Assembly: GCF_001435315.1 (NCBI RefSeq)
Contig: NZ_AZGK01000003.1
Location: 124,001 to 188,000, forward strand
Source of the DNA: Lentilactobacillus parabuchneri DSM 5707 = NBRC 107865
Lineage (GTDB): Bacteria > Bacillota > Bacilli > Lactobacillales > Lactobacillaceae
Length of the DNA: 64,000 nt
Direction of reading: 5' to 3'
The translations under genes were made by a program, and so were the position numbers. Shown piece by piece: positions 34,670-44,435 of the stretch (within the stretch, counting starts at the first letter, position 1; each line of letters opens with the position of its first letter). The notes under the pieces were generated by a model. The model had not been told where the DNA came from, did no database searches, and saw only the letters and a list, made by a program, of their open reading frames with translations.

Positions 34670-35294
34670 TTACATTGCGGAATTTCGGGCGTTGTTGGGC
34701 CAACTGAGTGAGGATGAACGAGCTGAAGCCGTTGACTTTTATCAGGAGTATCTCCAAGACGGTGGCTTTGAAACATACGATGACTGTGTCCGCGAACTTG
34801 GAACGCCGCATCAATTGGCTCGAAAAGTGTTGGCAGATTACTCGATTCGAACGATGGAAGCGCCCAGCGGCAATCAGACAAGAGGCAGCAAGCCAAAGAA
34901 TGATGTCAAAACAATCTGGCTGATTATTTTGGCAATTGTGTCGACTCCGGTCACAATTCCGTTGGCACTTGGGTTGGCGGGATTATTTGTCGCAGCGATT
35001 GCAGTTGTTGGGTCCCTAATTGTGGCTGTCATAGCAGTATTTGTGGCCATCATTACTTTAGGTGTTGTTGGACTTGTCGTCGGTCTTGGAACCATATTTA
35101 CATCGTTTTGGAGCGGAATCTTCTACTTGGGGATCGCCTTAATTGTTGCAGGACTCCTTGTTATGCTGTTCCCTGCGTTCAAGTGGCTGATTAACGAATT
35201 GATTCGCGGCATTACGCTATTTTCAAAATGGATTTATAACAAAATCGTGCCGAAAAATCGGGCAGAACAAAACAGAAAGGGTGATCAACAATGA
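34662..35294 (+). CDS. DUF1700-family membrane protein
   Basis: Protein of 210 residues. The N-terminal soluble part has the family features LGQLSEDERAEAVDFYQEYL and ELGTPHQLARKVLADY, and four hydrophobic segments follow (about residues 85-185). ATG 34662 is nine bases after AGGAG; the ATG at 34653 touches that site. It is coupled to the regulator upstream and the DUF4097 gene downstream. Function unknown. Confidence 0.87.
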   Translation: MNDYIAEFRALLGQLSEDERAEAVDFYQEYLQDGGFETYDDCVRELGTPHQLARKVLADYSIRTMEAPSGNQTRGSKPKNDVKTIWLIILAIVSTPVTIPLALGLAGLFVAAIAVVGSLIVAVIAVFVAIITLGVVGLVVGLGTIFTSFWSGIFYLGIALIVAGLLVMLFPAFKWLINELIRGITLFSKWIYNKIVPKNRAEQNRKGDQQ

Positions 35295-36178
35295 AAAAAA
35301 CAGTTGTAATTGGATTAGTTGTGACACTTTTAGGCGTTGTCCTGTTTTCGATCGGCCTTGGGCACGGTGGCGCTAAAACCGTTTATTGGGATCACGGCTT
35401 TACGACAGAGTCGTATGCGCACGTGGATTCTCACCAGACAAGCTCCCAATACGATGGGATTAAAAACTTTGACCTTTCAACAGACAGTCCGGTTCAAATT
35501 AAAAAGGGCGATGTTTCAAAGGTCGAAGTGACATACCCCAGTGCGACTAAGATTACGAAATCGGGAGATACGCTGCATTTCGTTCTGAAATTACCACAAC
35601 GCCGCCATTCAGTGATTGTGTTTGGCAGCGATTTTCAGCGGCCTTCAAAAAGTGTTGGAAAAACGGTCATCACGGTCCCTCAGGATACCGAAATTGGAAC
35701 GATTACCAGTAACGTATCGGATTCTATTTCTGTCCATAATCTGACAATCAAAACAATTACGTCCAGTGGGGTTGGCGATATTACTCTGGACCACGTTGTT
35801 ACAAAAGGGAACTTAAATCTTGATAATACAGGTGACACGACGCTTTCACATAGTCGATTTCCAAATGCCAAGTTAGACGTTGGGGCCGGAGATGTGACAT
35901 TAACGTCGAATACGTTCAAGACCATGAACGTTAAAACCGGCGCGGGTGATATTGATTTCAACCAGCAAAACGTTGCTGAGAGCTTTACCGCTAAGAGTTA
36001 TGTTGGCGACATTGACGGCAAGATTGCCAGAAATAAAAAGACCCAAGTTTCCGTCAGCGCTGATGTTGGTGATGTTTCGGTCTTTGGCAGTTCACATAAG
36101 AAGCAGATTCTTAGTTCAGTTAAACATCCGGTGATCTATAAATTTACCAGTGACGTCGGTGATGTCGACATTCACTAA
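35291..36178 (+). CDS. DUF4097-family beta-strand repeat protein
   Basis: Protein of 295 residues with an N-terminal membrane anchor (about residues 5-25) and an extracellular right-handed beta-helix-like domain: repeats of the type SGVGDITLDHV, NTGDTTLSHS, GAGDVTLTSN, GAGDIDFNQ and VGDVDIH occur about every 18-20 residues. It overlaps the DUF1700 gene by four bases (ATGA), so the three are one unit. Related proteins belong to envelope-stress operons. Confidence 0.88.
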   Translation: MKKTVVIGLVVTLLGVVLFSIGLGHGGAKTVYWDHGFTTESYAHVDSHQTSSQYDGIKNFDLSTDSPVQIKKGDVSKVEVTYPSATKITKSGDTLHFVLKLPQRRHSVIVFGSDFQRPSKSVGKTVITVPQDTEIGTITSNVSDSISVHNLTIKTITSSGVGDITLDHVVTKGNLNLDNTGDTTLSHSRFPNAKLDVGAGDVTLTSNTFKTMNVKTGAGDIDFNQQNVAESFTAKSYVGDIDGKIARNKKTQVSVSADVGDVSVFGSSHKKQILSSVKHPVIYKFTSDVGDVDIH

Positions 36179-36187
36179 TACAAATAA

Positions 36188-36226
36188 CAAAAGCGTCCCA
36201 AGATTAAAAATCTTGAGGCGCTTTCT
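36188..36226. terminator. Bidirectional terminator
   Basis: AAAGCGTCCCAAGATT pairs with AATCTTGAGGCGCTTT; T-rich on both sides, between convergent operons. Confidence 0.8.
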
Positions 36227-36241
36227 CGTATAAAGGTATTT

Positions 36242-36625
36242 TTATCGCATAATGCCTAAAACAAAACTAATCCCTAAAATAACCAACACAATTGTCGTGA
36301 TGACAACGTATAAATGATCGCCTTCACGGTAAAATGAGTAAATCGAGACGGCAACTCGCAGGACTGGCGTTAAGATCAGGCAGAAGATCCCCAGCATCAT
36401 GATTGCGTATGGCTTTAACTGGGCAATACCAGCCCAGATGTTGGTGAAATCAGTTGGAAAGGCGTTGTGAGGATAACCACCGTTTCCTTTGACGATGAGC
36501 AGCACCAAGCCGATGATCATGATCGTTGCCGAGACGATGACGCCCAAGCGAAGAATTTTGCCAATCACCAATTCGACGTCGGCCATTTCTTCTTTGATTT
36601 CTTGCTCATTGGAATTTTTAGCCAT
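36242..36625 (-). CDS. DUF1634-family membrane protein
   Basis: Protein of 127 residues with three hydrophobic helices (about 25-50, 70-90 and 102-125). GKILRLGVIVSATIMIIGL and YAIMMLGIFCLILTPVLRV are typical of DUF1634. It begins one base after the TauE/SafE stop. The pair is common in lactobacilli, so it may be an accessory subunit of that transporter (inference). Confidence 0.85.
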   Translation of the reverse strand: MAKNSNEQEIKEEMADVELVIGKILRLGVIVSATIMIIGLVLLIVKGNGGYPHNAFPTDFTNIWAGIAQLKPYAIMMLGIFCLILTPVLRVAVSIYSFYREGDHLYVVITTIVLVILGISFVLGIMR

Positions 36626-36626
36626 C

Positions 36627-37463
36627 TTATCTCAGCCCCTTCATGAACATTTCAATTCCGATATAAAATAAAATTGGCACGAAAATCATTCGAATTGATC
36701 GCGCGGACATATCACGCACAATTCGGGAACCACCACGGGCACCCACTAGAATGCCCAGTGCCAGGGGAACGGCAATCATTGGTTTGATTGAGCCGTTAAA
36801 GAAGTAAACCGTCGCACTGGCCGCTGCGGTAACCCCCATCATCAGGTTACTTGTAGAAGTTGACGGCTTCAATGGCATTTTCATGACCGTATCCATGGCG
36901 ATCACCTTGAACGCGCCTGACCCAATTCCCAGAAGGCCACTGGCAATGCCGGCACCGTACATCACGGCAAGACCGCCGGGAATGTGTTCCACCTGATAAT
37001 CGATCTGTTTACCTTCAACATTGTCGAAATAAGTGCTGTCCAGACGAAATTTGGCCGACAGGTTATCTGGATGAGCACGGTGTAGTACCTCTTGGTGGCT
37101 GATCAACTTGCGGATCATGTTATAACCTGAGAACAACAGGAGTAATCCAAAAAGTATGTATAGGTATTTTGGATCGATGACACCGGTCAGTAGGGCACCG
37201 CTCAGGGCCCCCAACGTGGTCGCAATTTCCAGAAACATGGCAACCCGTAAGTTCAGCACCTTGTCGCGCAGATACGCAATCGTGGCACCAGAACTGGTGG
37301 CAATCACGGCCACAATACTGGCCCCAATTGCATATTTGATGTCAACGCCCATTAACAACGTCAATATTGGTGTGAGAATGATGCCACCACCAAGTCCAAG
37401 GATTGCACCGGCAAATCCAGCAAACACCCCGATGGCAATCATGATTAATGCGTAATTTATCAA
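36627..37463 (-). CDS. TauE/SafE-family anion permease
   Basis: Membrane protein of 278 residues with about eight helices. The N-terminal GVFAGFAGAILGLGGGIILTPIL and the internal repeat ASGLLGIGSGAFKVIAM are the two halves of the TauE (DUF81) repeat. The transported anion is perhaps a sulfonate, sulfite or related compound. I place the start at TTG 37463, ten bases after GGGGAGG; the ten upstream codons cover that site. It is followed by the DUF1634 gene. Confidence 0.88.
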   Translation of the reverse strand: MINYALIMIAIGVFAGFAGAILGLGGGIILTPILTLLMGVDIKYAIGASIVAVIATSSGATIAYLRDKVLNLRVAMFLEIATTLGALSGALLTGVIDPKYLYILFGLLLLFSGYNMIRKLISHQEVLHRAHPDNLSAKFRLDSTYFDNVEGKQIDYQVEHIPGGLAVMYGAGIASGLLGIGSGAFKVIAMDTVMKMPLKPSTSTSNLMMGVTAAASATVYFFNGSIKPMIAVPLALGILVGARGGSRIVRDMSARSIRMIFVPILFYIGIEMFMKGLR

Positions 37464-37616
37464 GTCTTTTCCTCCCCTTCGAATATCTAACAACTCAAAA
37501 GATTATACACTTTCTGTAAATAATTAAAAGATGACAAAGAATTTTCAGAAATAAAATCGAATTTCTGATTTGTGATATACTCGAATTTGATTAATACATA
37601 CGAGAGGATTGTTAAA

Positions 37617-38309
37617 ATGATGTATGGAAACGAAGACTACATGCTGATGCAGCGGGATCCAAACCGGCTGGTCAAGCTGATTGTTGCAGTATGTTTTACG
37701 GTACTGCTGGCAGTCTCTGTGGGATTTAACTTTGATTATCTGCAATTTTTAGATTCAATTTTTACCACTGCCGTTCAGGGATCAGCGCCGACACAAGGCC
37801 TGGAACACTTCTACGGAATGGTCACGTTTTTAGCGAGCCCCAAGATGGATATCTTCTGGGTGTTTATCGCAGCGTTTTTCTTATGGGGGTTCAAATATAA
37901 AGTGCCGGCACTGTGGGCTTTATTTACAATTGGCGGCGGTGATGTGATCGGTGCAATTGTTAAGCAACTGGTCCGACGTCACCGGCCACCGCTTCACTTG
38001 GGTGTTGATAATGGCTATAGTTTTCCAAGCGGTCATGTTCTTGGATTTTTCTTAGTAGCCGGCATTTTGTGGGTTATTGTCATCCCATTGATTCAACACG
38101 CGTCCATTCGGTTCATCGTTAAAGCATTGCTGGTTGTCGTGCTCATTTGTGTCATGCTTTCGAGAATTTACTTGAATGCCCATTATCCCACCGATACGGT
38201 TGGGGCATGTCTGGTTGGCTACTCATGGTTGTTGATTTCAGAAATGCTGTACGCCAGTTACGCGCCACAAGTCGCAAGATACCGGTTCGTGGTCAATACA
38301 AAGATATAA
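37617..38309 (+). CDS. PAP2-family membrane phosphatase, second copy
   Basis: Membrane phosphatase of 230 residues, related to the gene at 4.2 kb but not a close copy. Motifs: KQLVRRHRPPLHL, YSFPSGHVLGFF and SRIYLNAHYPTDTVGA with the catalytic histidines. Undecaprenyl pyrophosphate or phosphatidylglycerol phosphate could be the substrate. ATG 37617 is nine bases after GAGAGG. It is monocistronic. Confidence 0.88.
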   Translation: MMYGNEDYMLMQRDPNRLVKLIVAVCFTVLLAVSVGFNFDYLQFLDSIFTTAVQGSAPTQGLEHFYGMVTFLASPKMDIFWVFIAAFFLWGFKYKVPALWALFTIGGGDVIGAIVKQLVRRHRPPLHLGVDNGYSFPSGHVLGFFLVAGILWVIVIPLIQHASIRFIVKALLVVVLICVMLSRIYLNAHYPTDTVGACLVGYSWLLISEMLYASYAPQVARYRFVVNTKI

Positions 38310-38450
38310 ATGTCAATGTGGGGCAAAAAGCGGTTAGCTTCCAGAGTTTAGGAGAATGTTGATGATATCCCGCGTTTGGATATTTGAGTCGTTCTTGTAC
38401 ACGCTGGGGCCAAAATCCTTTCGTCCCATTTTTACTGAGGAGGAAGGACG

Positions 38451-38960
38451 ATGCAGTTGCCGATTGCAACCGAACGGACAATGATCACCACAGTCAGTCC
38501 AGCTGATTTGGCTGCTTATGAAGCATTGATTACCATTCCAGAAGTCGCTGACGGAGCCGGATTTAATTTGTTGAGCAACCAGGCAATGCTGTCTGAGGTT
38601 GCCAAAGGCCAGCTGAAGCATCCTGGGACTTTTGGCGTTCGAATGGACGGTCGACTGATTGGGTCCATTTTATTGTTTGATAAGGTGAGCCGAAGCGGGC
38701 TTCCCGATTCGAAAAACTTGGAAGTCAGTTATTTTCTTCACCCGGATTTTTGGCGGAAAGGCATCATGACCGAGGCACTGACTCAGTTAATGACCGCGCT
38801 TCAAGCTGACGGTAAAATCAGGTCGATTAGTGCAGAGGTGTTTGTCGATAACGTGGGTTCAATTGCCCTTCTGGAAAGGGTTGGCTTCAGCCGCGTCGCC
38901 AAAATAGTGGACCCGATTGTGGGTAAGCCGAAGTTGATTTACCACTTGTCTTTTGACTAG
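38451..38960 (+). CDS. GNAT-family acetyltransferase (RimJ/RimL-like)
   Basis: Protein of 169 residues. The acetyl-CoA site region is seen as FLHPDFWRKGIMTEALTQLM, and VFVDNVGSIALLERVGFSRV is the signature of RimJ/RimL-type acetyltransferases. The start is ATG after GAGGAAGG. Substrate unknown. The 141 bases before it hold nothing I can name with confidence. Confidence 0.88.
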   Translation: MQLPIATERTMITTVSPADLAAYEALITIPEVADGAGFNLLSNQAMLSEVAKGQLKHPGTFGVRMDGRLIGSILLFDKVSRSGLPDSKNLEVSYFLHPDFWRKGIMTEALTQLMTALQADGKIRSISAEVFVDNVGSIALLERVGFSRVAKIVDPIVGKPKLIYHLSFD

Positions 38961-39034
38961 TCAAAAGGGGCTGTGGTTTGTCAATTTGGGTCAATTGAGT
39001 TACAATTTTTATTGTCTGAAAGTTTAAAACTAAA

Positions 39035-39220
39035 TTAATCGATATATTCGAGTAGAGGCGCATTCATTATAAGTATATTTCAGGAACTTGAAGGAAGTTA
39101 TGACTGAAGTAAAAAGGGATGAGTGCCGAAACAATCAATCGCCTTCCGGTTGGTTGTTGGGCCCTAACTTAAGAGGTTAGGGACTGTCGTGGCAGATACC
39201 GCGGGGAGCTATCAAGATGT
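39035..39220 (+). promoter_or_regulatory. Lysine riboswitch (L box)
   Basis: Conserved core elements appear in order: AGAGGCGC with AAGTA (about 39054-39075), AAGGGATGAGTGCCGAA (about 39114-39130), TTGGGCCC then GGACTGTCGTGGCAG (39177-39195) and GGGGAGCTATC (39203-39213), which closes with GATA of the 5' side. Lysine binding should favour the terminator at 39234 and shut off the permease. Confidence 0.88.
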
Positions 39221-39233
39221 TGAGAAACGTAAC

Positions 39234-39267
39234 GGTCTCTTTCAATATTTTGAAAGGGATTTTTTTG
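39234..39267 (+). terminator. Expression-platform terminator of the lysine riboswitch
   Basis: TCTCTTTCAA pairs with TTGAAAGGGA, followed by TTTTTT, about 45 bases before the permease start. Confidence 0.85.
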
Positions 39268-39313
39268 TAGATTTAGTGAATGGATTTAACTATAAGTAAT
39301 GGGAGACGAAGAA

Positions 39314-40798
39314 ATGAACGAAAACGAGAGCGAAGAATCAAACGGGCAGGTTAAGAGAGGTTTGAAGGCTCGCCATGTTTCAATGATTGCCCTTGGAGGT
39401 TGTATCGGAACCGGATTATTTGTTGCCAGTGGATCAGCGATTAGCCAGGCGGGGCCAGGAGGCGCTCTGACAGCCTATATTCTGATGGGCCTCATGGTGT
39501 ACTTCCTGATGACCAGCTTAGGCGAAATGGCCACGAATATGCCAATTTCAGGGTCATTTGCGGCCTACTCATCCAAATATGTTGATCCGGCCCTGGGATT
39601 TGCCATGGGTTGGAACTATTGGTTTAACTGGGCAATTACCGTTGCGGTGGACATTAGTACCGCCGCATTGGTGATGAAATTCTGGCTGCCAAACGTTCCG
39701 GCGTGGATCTGGAGCGCGATTGCATTAGTGGTTATTTTCCTAATTAATGCCATGTCGGTCAGCACGTTTGGTGAAACGGAGTTCTGGATGTCGGCGATTA
39801 AAGTCGTCACAATCATCATTTTCCTGATTGTGGGGGCGTTGACCATCTTTGGCATTATGGGCGGACATTTTGTTGGAATGCGGAATTTCTCAATCAAACA
39901 AGCGCCGTTTGTGGGGGGATTTCCGGCGATTCTAAGTGTGTTCGTGGTTGCCGGGTTCTCATTTCAAGGAACGGAGCTGGTGGGAATTACCGCTGGTGAA
40001 TCCCAAGATCCCGAGCACAGTGTCCCAAAGGCGATTAACGAAGTCTTTTGGCGGATTATCTTGTTCTATATTCTAACGATCTTTGTGATTGCAGCCATTA
40101 TTCCTTATACCAGCCACTCACTGTTGGGCTCCAGTGCGACGGATATTGCGATTAGTCCGTTCACGTTGGTCTTCCAGCGAGCAGGTCTGGCTGCAGCGGC
40201 CAGTGTGATGAACGCAGTTATTTTGACATCGGTTATTTCATCGGCCAACTCTGGAATGTATGCCTCGACTCGAATGATGTATTCCTTATCCAACAGTGGA
40301 TATGCGCCTAAAAAGCTGGGTGAAACCGCCGCAAATGGGATTCCGTATTATTCACTACTGGTGACGACATTTGTTTCACTGTTGACGTTTATTTCCAGTA
40401 TTGCCGGTCCTAAAATTTACATGTGGTTGGTGGCGGCCTCTGGTTTGACTGGCTTTATCGCCTGGTTTGGAATTGCAATTTCACATTTCCGCTTTAGACG
40501 GGCATTTGTCAAACAAGGCCACAGTATCAGCGAACTCAAGTACCATGCCAAGCTGTTCCCATTTGGCCCGGTTTTATGCTTAATCTTGTGTATCTTGGTG
40601 ATCGTCGGTCAAAATCCCCAAGCTTTCATGAACTTTGATTGGAAGCAGATTTTGGTGACCTACATGAGTGTGCCACTGGTTCTGGTTTTATACTTTTGGT
40701 ACAAAATTAAGCACCACACGAAAATCATTCCTTTAGATGAGGTAGACGTTTCCCCATCGCATAAAGATCAAAATCTTTCCGAACTTAACGAGAAGTAA
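39314..40798 (+). CDS. lysP: Lysine-specific amino acid permease (APC family)
   Basis: Membrane transporter of 494 residues with 12 helices. The N-terminal LKARHVSMIALGGCIGTGLF and MTSLGEMATNMPISGSFAAY match the AAT/LysP branch of the APC superfamily. Substrate is assigned by the lysine riboswitch in its leader, not by the protein alone. ATG 39314 lies eight bases after GGGAG; the ATG at 39299 precedes that site. A terminator follows at 40812. Confidence 0.9.
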   Translation: MNENESEESNGQVKRGLKARHVSMIALGGCIGTGLFVASGSAISQAGPGGALTAYILMGLMVYFLMTSLGEMATNMPISGSFAAYSSKYVDPALGFAMGWNYWFNWAITVAVDISTAALVMKFWLPNVPAWIWSAIALVVIFLINAMSVSTFGETEFWMSAIKVVTIIIFLIVGALTIFGIMGGHFVGMRNFSIKQAPFVGGFPAILSVFVVAGFSFQGTELVGITAGESQDPEHSVPKAINEVFWRIILFYILTIFVIAAIIPYTSHSLLGSSATDIAISPFTLVFQRAGLAAAASVMNAVILTSVISSANSGMYASTRMMYSLSNSGYAPKKLGETAANGIPYYSLLVTTFVSLLTFISSIAGPKIYMWLVAASGLTGFIAWFGIAISHFRFRRAFVKQGHSISELKYHAKLFPFGPVLCLILCILVIVGQNPQAFMNFDWKQILVTYMSVPLVLVLYFWYKIKHHTKIIPLDEVDVSPSHKDQNLSELNEK

Positions 40799-40811
40799 TA
40801 TATCAACACCA

Positions 40812-40846
40812 AATTGGTCTATCAAACTAGATAGGCCAATTTTTTA
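40812..40846 (+). terminator. Intrinsic terminator of lysP
   Basis: AATTGGTCTATC pairs with GATAGGCCAATT, followed by TTTTT. Confidence 0.85.
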
Positions 40847-40936
40847 TTATTTTATCGGTATTTTGCTTGATATTTCGCCTTGATATTTGGTACACTCTTA
40901 CCAATTGGTATATTTAAAATATGAGGTGGACTAAAT

Positions 40937-41977
40937 ATGAAAAAATTAATTTCCAAAGGTAAATTTGAACGAATGAATAAAGTTTCCAATGATCAGCATA
41001 TGATCGATGCTTTGGCGTTAGATCAACGTGGATCACTTGTTAAGTCGATGAAAACGGCATCCGAAAAATACGGTAAGCTTTTCAGTATGACGATGGTTTA
41101 CGATTTTAAGGAAATTGTTTCAGAGATCTTAAGCCCATTGAGTTCAGCGGTTCTGTTGGACGATCAAATGGGGTTTAAAGGAATTCAGGCAAAGGCCAAA
41201 GATACCGGTCTGATCATGTCATATGAAAAGACCGGCTACGATGCCGACACTCCCGGCAGATTACCCAGTTTAATTCCGGACCAGTCCGCCCAGATTATGG
41301 TCGAAAAGGGCGCCGATGCCCTTAAAGTGTTGGTTTACTACAATCCCAATGACCCTGATGAGGTTAATGACGTTAAAAAAGCCTTTGCACAACGTTATGG
41401 GACCGAGGGTGTGGCAGCCGAAACGCCAACTTTCTTTGAAATTGTGACCTATGATGACCGTTATGACAGCAAGTCACTGGAGTTTGCCAAGATTAAGCCT
41501 GAGCTGGTTTTGAAATCGATGAAGGAATTTACGCAGGATAAGTACCACATTGATGTTTTGAAAATGGAAATTCCATTCAACCCAACTTTTGTTGAGGGAT
41601 GGGGTGACGGTGACGAGTTTGCTTATACAGAAGCCCAAGCCAAAGCCTATCTCAAGCAATTAAGCGATGAAGCAACCCGGCCATTTATTTTCTTGAGTGC
41701 CGGTGTCCCAACCCCTGTTTTCCAGCGTGAGCTTAAGCTGGCTGGAGAAGCTGGCGCCAAATTTAACGGTGTCTTGAGTGGCCGGGCAACTTGGCTCGAA
41801 GGTGTCGACATTTATATTCGTGACGGTAAGGACGGGTTAACAGATTGGCTCAAACGCAAGGGGACCCGAAACGTGACTGAATTGACACAAATTTTGTCTG
41901 AGAACGCCACTCCTTGGTACGAGGCATACGGCGGTTTGGATAACATTGAAGTCGTTGACATATCGAATTTACAATAA
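40937..41977 (+). CDS. lacD: Tagatose 1,6-diphosphate aldolase
   Basis: Class I aldolase of the LacD family, 346 residues (about 20 more than typical). Motifs: MIDALALDQRGSLVKSMK, LLDDQMG, the likely Schiff-base lysine in HIDVLKMEIPFNPTFVEG, and LSAGVPTPVF. It cleaves tagatose 1,6-bisphosphate to glyceraldehyde 3-phosphate and dihydroxyacetone phosphate. No other lac or gat gene is next to it, so it may act on another ketose bisphosphate or be a stray copy. The promoter TTGATA-18-TACACT and the palindrome ACCAATTGGT (about 40899-40908) lie upstream. Confidence 0.88.
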   Translation: MKKLISKGKFERMNKVSNDQHMIDALALDQRGSLVKSMKTASEKYGKLFSMTMVYDFKEIVSEILSPLSSAVLLDDQMGFKGIQAKAKDTGLIMSYEKTGYDADTPGRLPSLIPDQSAQIMVEKGADALKVLVYYNPNDPDEVNDVKKAFAQRYGTEGVAAETPTFFEIVTYDDRYDSKSLEFAKIKPELVLKSMKEFTQDKYHIDVLKMEIPFNPTFVEGWGDGDEFAYTEAQAKAYLKQLSDEATRPFIFLSAGVPTPVFQRELKLAGEAGAKFNGVLSGRATWLEGVDIYIRDGKDGLTDWLKRKGTRNVTELTQILSENATPWYEAYGGLDNIEVVDISNLQ

Positions 41978-42084
41978 TTTACACAATATGTTGCACCACC
42001 TCCGCCTAACTAGTACAATATGTAGCGTTGATAAAAATATTGTGCGAAGTATTCACTGCACGCTGAAACGTTAGGGGAATTAAC

Positions 42085-42723
42085 ATGCTTGTATTAGCTG
42101 GAACAATTGGTGCCGGAAAGACGTCTTTGACTCGAATGTTGTCAGAACATCTCGGAACACCCGCATATTACGAATCTGTTGAACACAATCAAATTCTGCC
42201 GCTGTTTTATAAGGATCCTAAAAAGTACGCTTTCTTATTACAGATTGACTTTTTGAACCGGCGGATGGCTGATATCAAAAAAGCTTGGCAAAATAGTGAG
42301 AGTGTTTTGGATCGTTCAATTTTTGAGGATTCATTGCTCTTCCATTTGAATGCCGATTTGGGTCGGGCAACCGAAACGGAAGTCAGCATCTACGACTCAC
42401 TGCTTCAAAATATGATGCAGGAAATGCCGCACATGGACCACAGCAAGAATCCCGACTTATTAATCCACATCAATATTTCGTTTGAAACGATGTTGAAGCG
42501 GATTGAAAAGCGCGGTCGGTCGTTTGAACAAATTGATAATGACCCGGATCTCTACCAATACTATAAAGATTTGAACACCCGCTACCAGCAGTGGTATCAA
42601 GATTACGACAAATCGCCTAAGATTCAAATTGATGGCGATCAGTACGACTTTGTCGAAAATGATGCGGATAAACACAAGGTCATCGACATGATCGATGCCA
42701 AAGTTGAGCAGTTGGCGATTTAG
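42085..42723 (+). CDS. Deoxynucleoside kinase (dAK/dGK type)
   Basis: Protein of 212 residues. LAGTIGAGKTSLTRML is the Walker A loop, VLDRSIFEDSLLF the conserved DRS block and RIEKRGRSFEQ the lid. It phosphorylates deoxyadenosine or deoxyguanosine (possibly deoxycytidine) for salvage. Lactobacilli often need deoxynucleosides, and these genes often occur in their core region. It starts ATG after AGGGG, and the serS T-box begins 60 bases downstream. Confidence 0.88.
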   Translation: MLVLAGTIGAGKTSLTRMLSEHLGTPAYYESVEHNQILPLFYKDPKKYAFLLQIDFLNRRMADIKKAWQNSESVLDRSIFEDSLLFHLNADLGRATETEVSIYDSLLQNMMQEMPHMDHSKNPDLLIHINISFETMLKRIEKRGRSFEQIDNDPDLYQYYKDLNTRYQQWYQDYDKSPKIQIDGDQYDFVENDADKHKVIDMIDAKVEQLAI

Positions 42724-42780
42724 TTTTTGACGTGACCTTGTGATTTATGGCTTGATTGGTTATAATCGAACTCAGATAAA

Positions 42781-42979
42781 ACGTTTTGTGCCTATTAAGT
42801 AGATTTCAGAGAGACAGTGGTTGGTGGGAACTGTCATCGAATATTCCAGCACAAGAAAACGGGCAGGTAATGCTGCACGGTGTATGCCGTTATCATACTT
42901 TGAGAGCTTGACGACAGTCGAGAACTTGGGTGGTACCGCGAAAAGGATCCTTCGTCCCAGTGACGAGGGGTCCTTTTGT
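42781..42979 (+). promoter_or_regulatory. T-box leader of serS (serine type)
   Basis: Stem I elements AAGTAGA (42797-42803), AGAGA and GGTGGGAA with the arms GACAGT/ACTGTC; the lower stem pairs TTTTGTGC with GCACAAGAAAA. TCC at 42845-42847 is the likely serine specifier. The T-box GGGTGGTACCGCG is at 42928-42940, and the terminator AAAAGGATCC/GGGTCCTTTT ends at 42979. The leader is compact, about 200 bases. Confidence 0.9.
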
Positions 42980-43000
42980 ATATTCTAAGGAGGAATTGAA

Positions 43001-44284
43001 ATGTTAGATATTAAGAAGATTCGTAAAGATCCGGATTTTACCAAAGAAAAGTTGGCGACCCGTGGCGTCAAACCGGAAACAATTGATGAGTTACTGAGCT
43101 TTGATGCCAAGCGCCGGGACTTAATTGTTGAATCAGAGTCACTGAAGGCACAGCGAAATGATGTTTCGGATCAAATTTCTCAAAAAAAGCGTAATAAGGA
43201 AGACGCATCTGAAGCGATTAATCAAATGAAGCAGGTTGGCCAAAAGATAAAAACTCTCGATGACCAACTGCGAAAAATCGAAGACGATGAAAACAACTTA
43301 GCCGCTCACTTACCAAATATTCCACACGATGGGGTTCCAGTTTCGCTGACTGAAGAAGGATCGGTTGAGCTTCGAAAGGTTGGCCAGATTCCGTCATTTG
43401 ATTTCAAACCCAAACATCATTGGGAGATCGGTGAAGAGTTAGGAATTCTTGACTTTGAACGGGCTGCGAAAGTATCCGGAAGCCGATTTGTTTACTACAT
43501 CGGCGATGGCGCATTACTGGAACGAGCGGTTTATAATTTTTATCTCGATCAAAATACCGCTGCCGGTTATACCGAAGTGATCCCACCATATATGGTGAAC
43601 GACGACTCGATGTTTGGCACCGGTCAATTTCCTAAGTTCCTCGAGACCAAGGCTGGCTACGAAATTCAAGACAGTGATCTAACCCTGATTCCAACGGCTG
43701 AAGTTCCGCTGGTTAATTACTATCGAAACGAAGTCATCCCAACTGAAAAGCTGCCGGTTTCAGTGACTGCGTTATCACCAGCATTCCGCTCAGAAGCCGG
43801 AAGTGCTGGCCGCGACACCAAAGGGTTAATTCGTCTGCATCAATTTAACAAGGTTGAAATGGTTAAATTTACCAAGCCGGAAGATTCGTGGAAGGCATTG
43901 GAAGAAATTACCCACCAAGCTGAAGTTAATTTGCAAAAATTGGGATTAGCCTACCACGTCATCACGCTAACGACCAGTGACATGAGCTTTACGGCAGCAA
44001 TGACACATGATTTGGAAGTCTGGTTCCCAGCTCAAGACAAGTACCGAGAAATCTCAAGTTGTTCCAACTGTACTGATTTCCAAGCACGGCGCGCTCACAT
44101 CCAATATCGTGATGAAGATGGTAAGCTTCATTTTGTGCACACTTTGAACGGCTCTGGTTTAGCTGTCGGCCGAACGGTTGCCGCTATTTTGGAGAACTAC
44201 CAAAATCCAGATGGGACAGTGACAATCCCAGAAGTCTTACGACCATACATGCATGGTATGACAAAAATCGAAAAACAAAAATAA
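43001..44284 (+). CDS. serS: Seryl-tRNA synthetase
   Basis: Class II aminoacyl-tRNA synthetase, 427 residues. The N-terminal antiparallel coiled coil (about 30-105) contacts the long variable arm of tRNA-Ser. Motif 2 is [20 protein letters not shown] and motif 3 is [16 protein letters not shown]. It charges tRNA-Ser and tRNA-Sec type substrates. It is controlled by the T-box upstream, and a structured region and a strong terminator follow. Confidence 0.96.
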   Translation: MLDIKKIRKDPDFTKEKLATRGVKPETIDELLSFDAKRRDLIVESESLKAQRNDVSDQISQKKRNKEDASEAINQMKQVGQKIKTLDDQLRKIEDDENNLAAHLPNIPHDGVPVSLTEEGSVELRKVGQIPSFDFKPKHHWEIGEELGILDFERAAKVSGSRFVYYIGDGALLERAVYNFYLDQNTAAGYTEVIPPYMVNDDSMFGTGQFPKFLETKAGYEIQDSDLTLIPTAEVPLVNYYRNEVIPTEKLPVSVTALSPAFRSEAGSAGRDTKGLIRLHQFNKVEMVKFTKPEDSWKALEEITHQAEVNLQKLGLAYHVITLTTSDMSFTAAMTHDLEVWFPAQDKYREISSCSNCTDFQARRAHIQYRDEDGKLHFVHTLNGSGLAVGRTVAAILENYQNPDGTVTIPEVLRPYMHGMTKIEKQK

Positions 44285-44313
44285 TTGGGTCATGATTTGC
44301 GTATTTATTAAAT

Positions 44314-44430
44314 GTAACCCAGACATCCTTCACGTGTCTGAGTTACGGTTGGTTAATTTGACTTCCCCGGTCAAGTTGACTGGCATCATTTCCCTGATCA
44401 TCTTGATGTGTCGTTGACCCGTGACACATC
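44314..44430 (+). other. Three hairpins between serS and its terminator
   Basis: The hairpins are GTAAC-CAGACA/TGTCTG-GTTAC (44314-44346), TTGAC/GTCAA (about 44357-44375) and GATGTGTC/GACACATC (44405-44430). They are close together and followed by the terminator. This may be an unusual 3' UTR, or a small RNA. Confidence 0.4.
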
Positions 44431-44435
44431 GAGGA

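Noticed and set aside
38310-38450. A possible T-box remnant before the GNAT gene
   Set aside because: TCCTTTCGTCCC resembles a T-box terminator arm, but no T-box sequence or Stem I is present.
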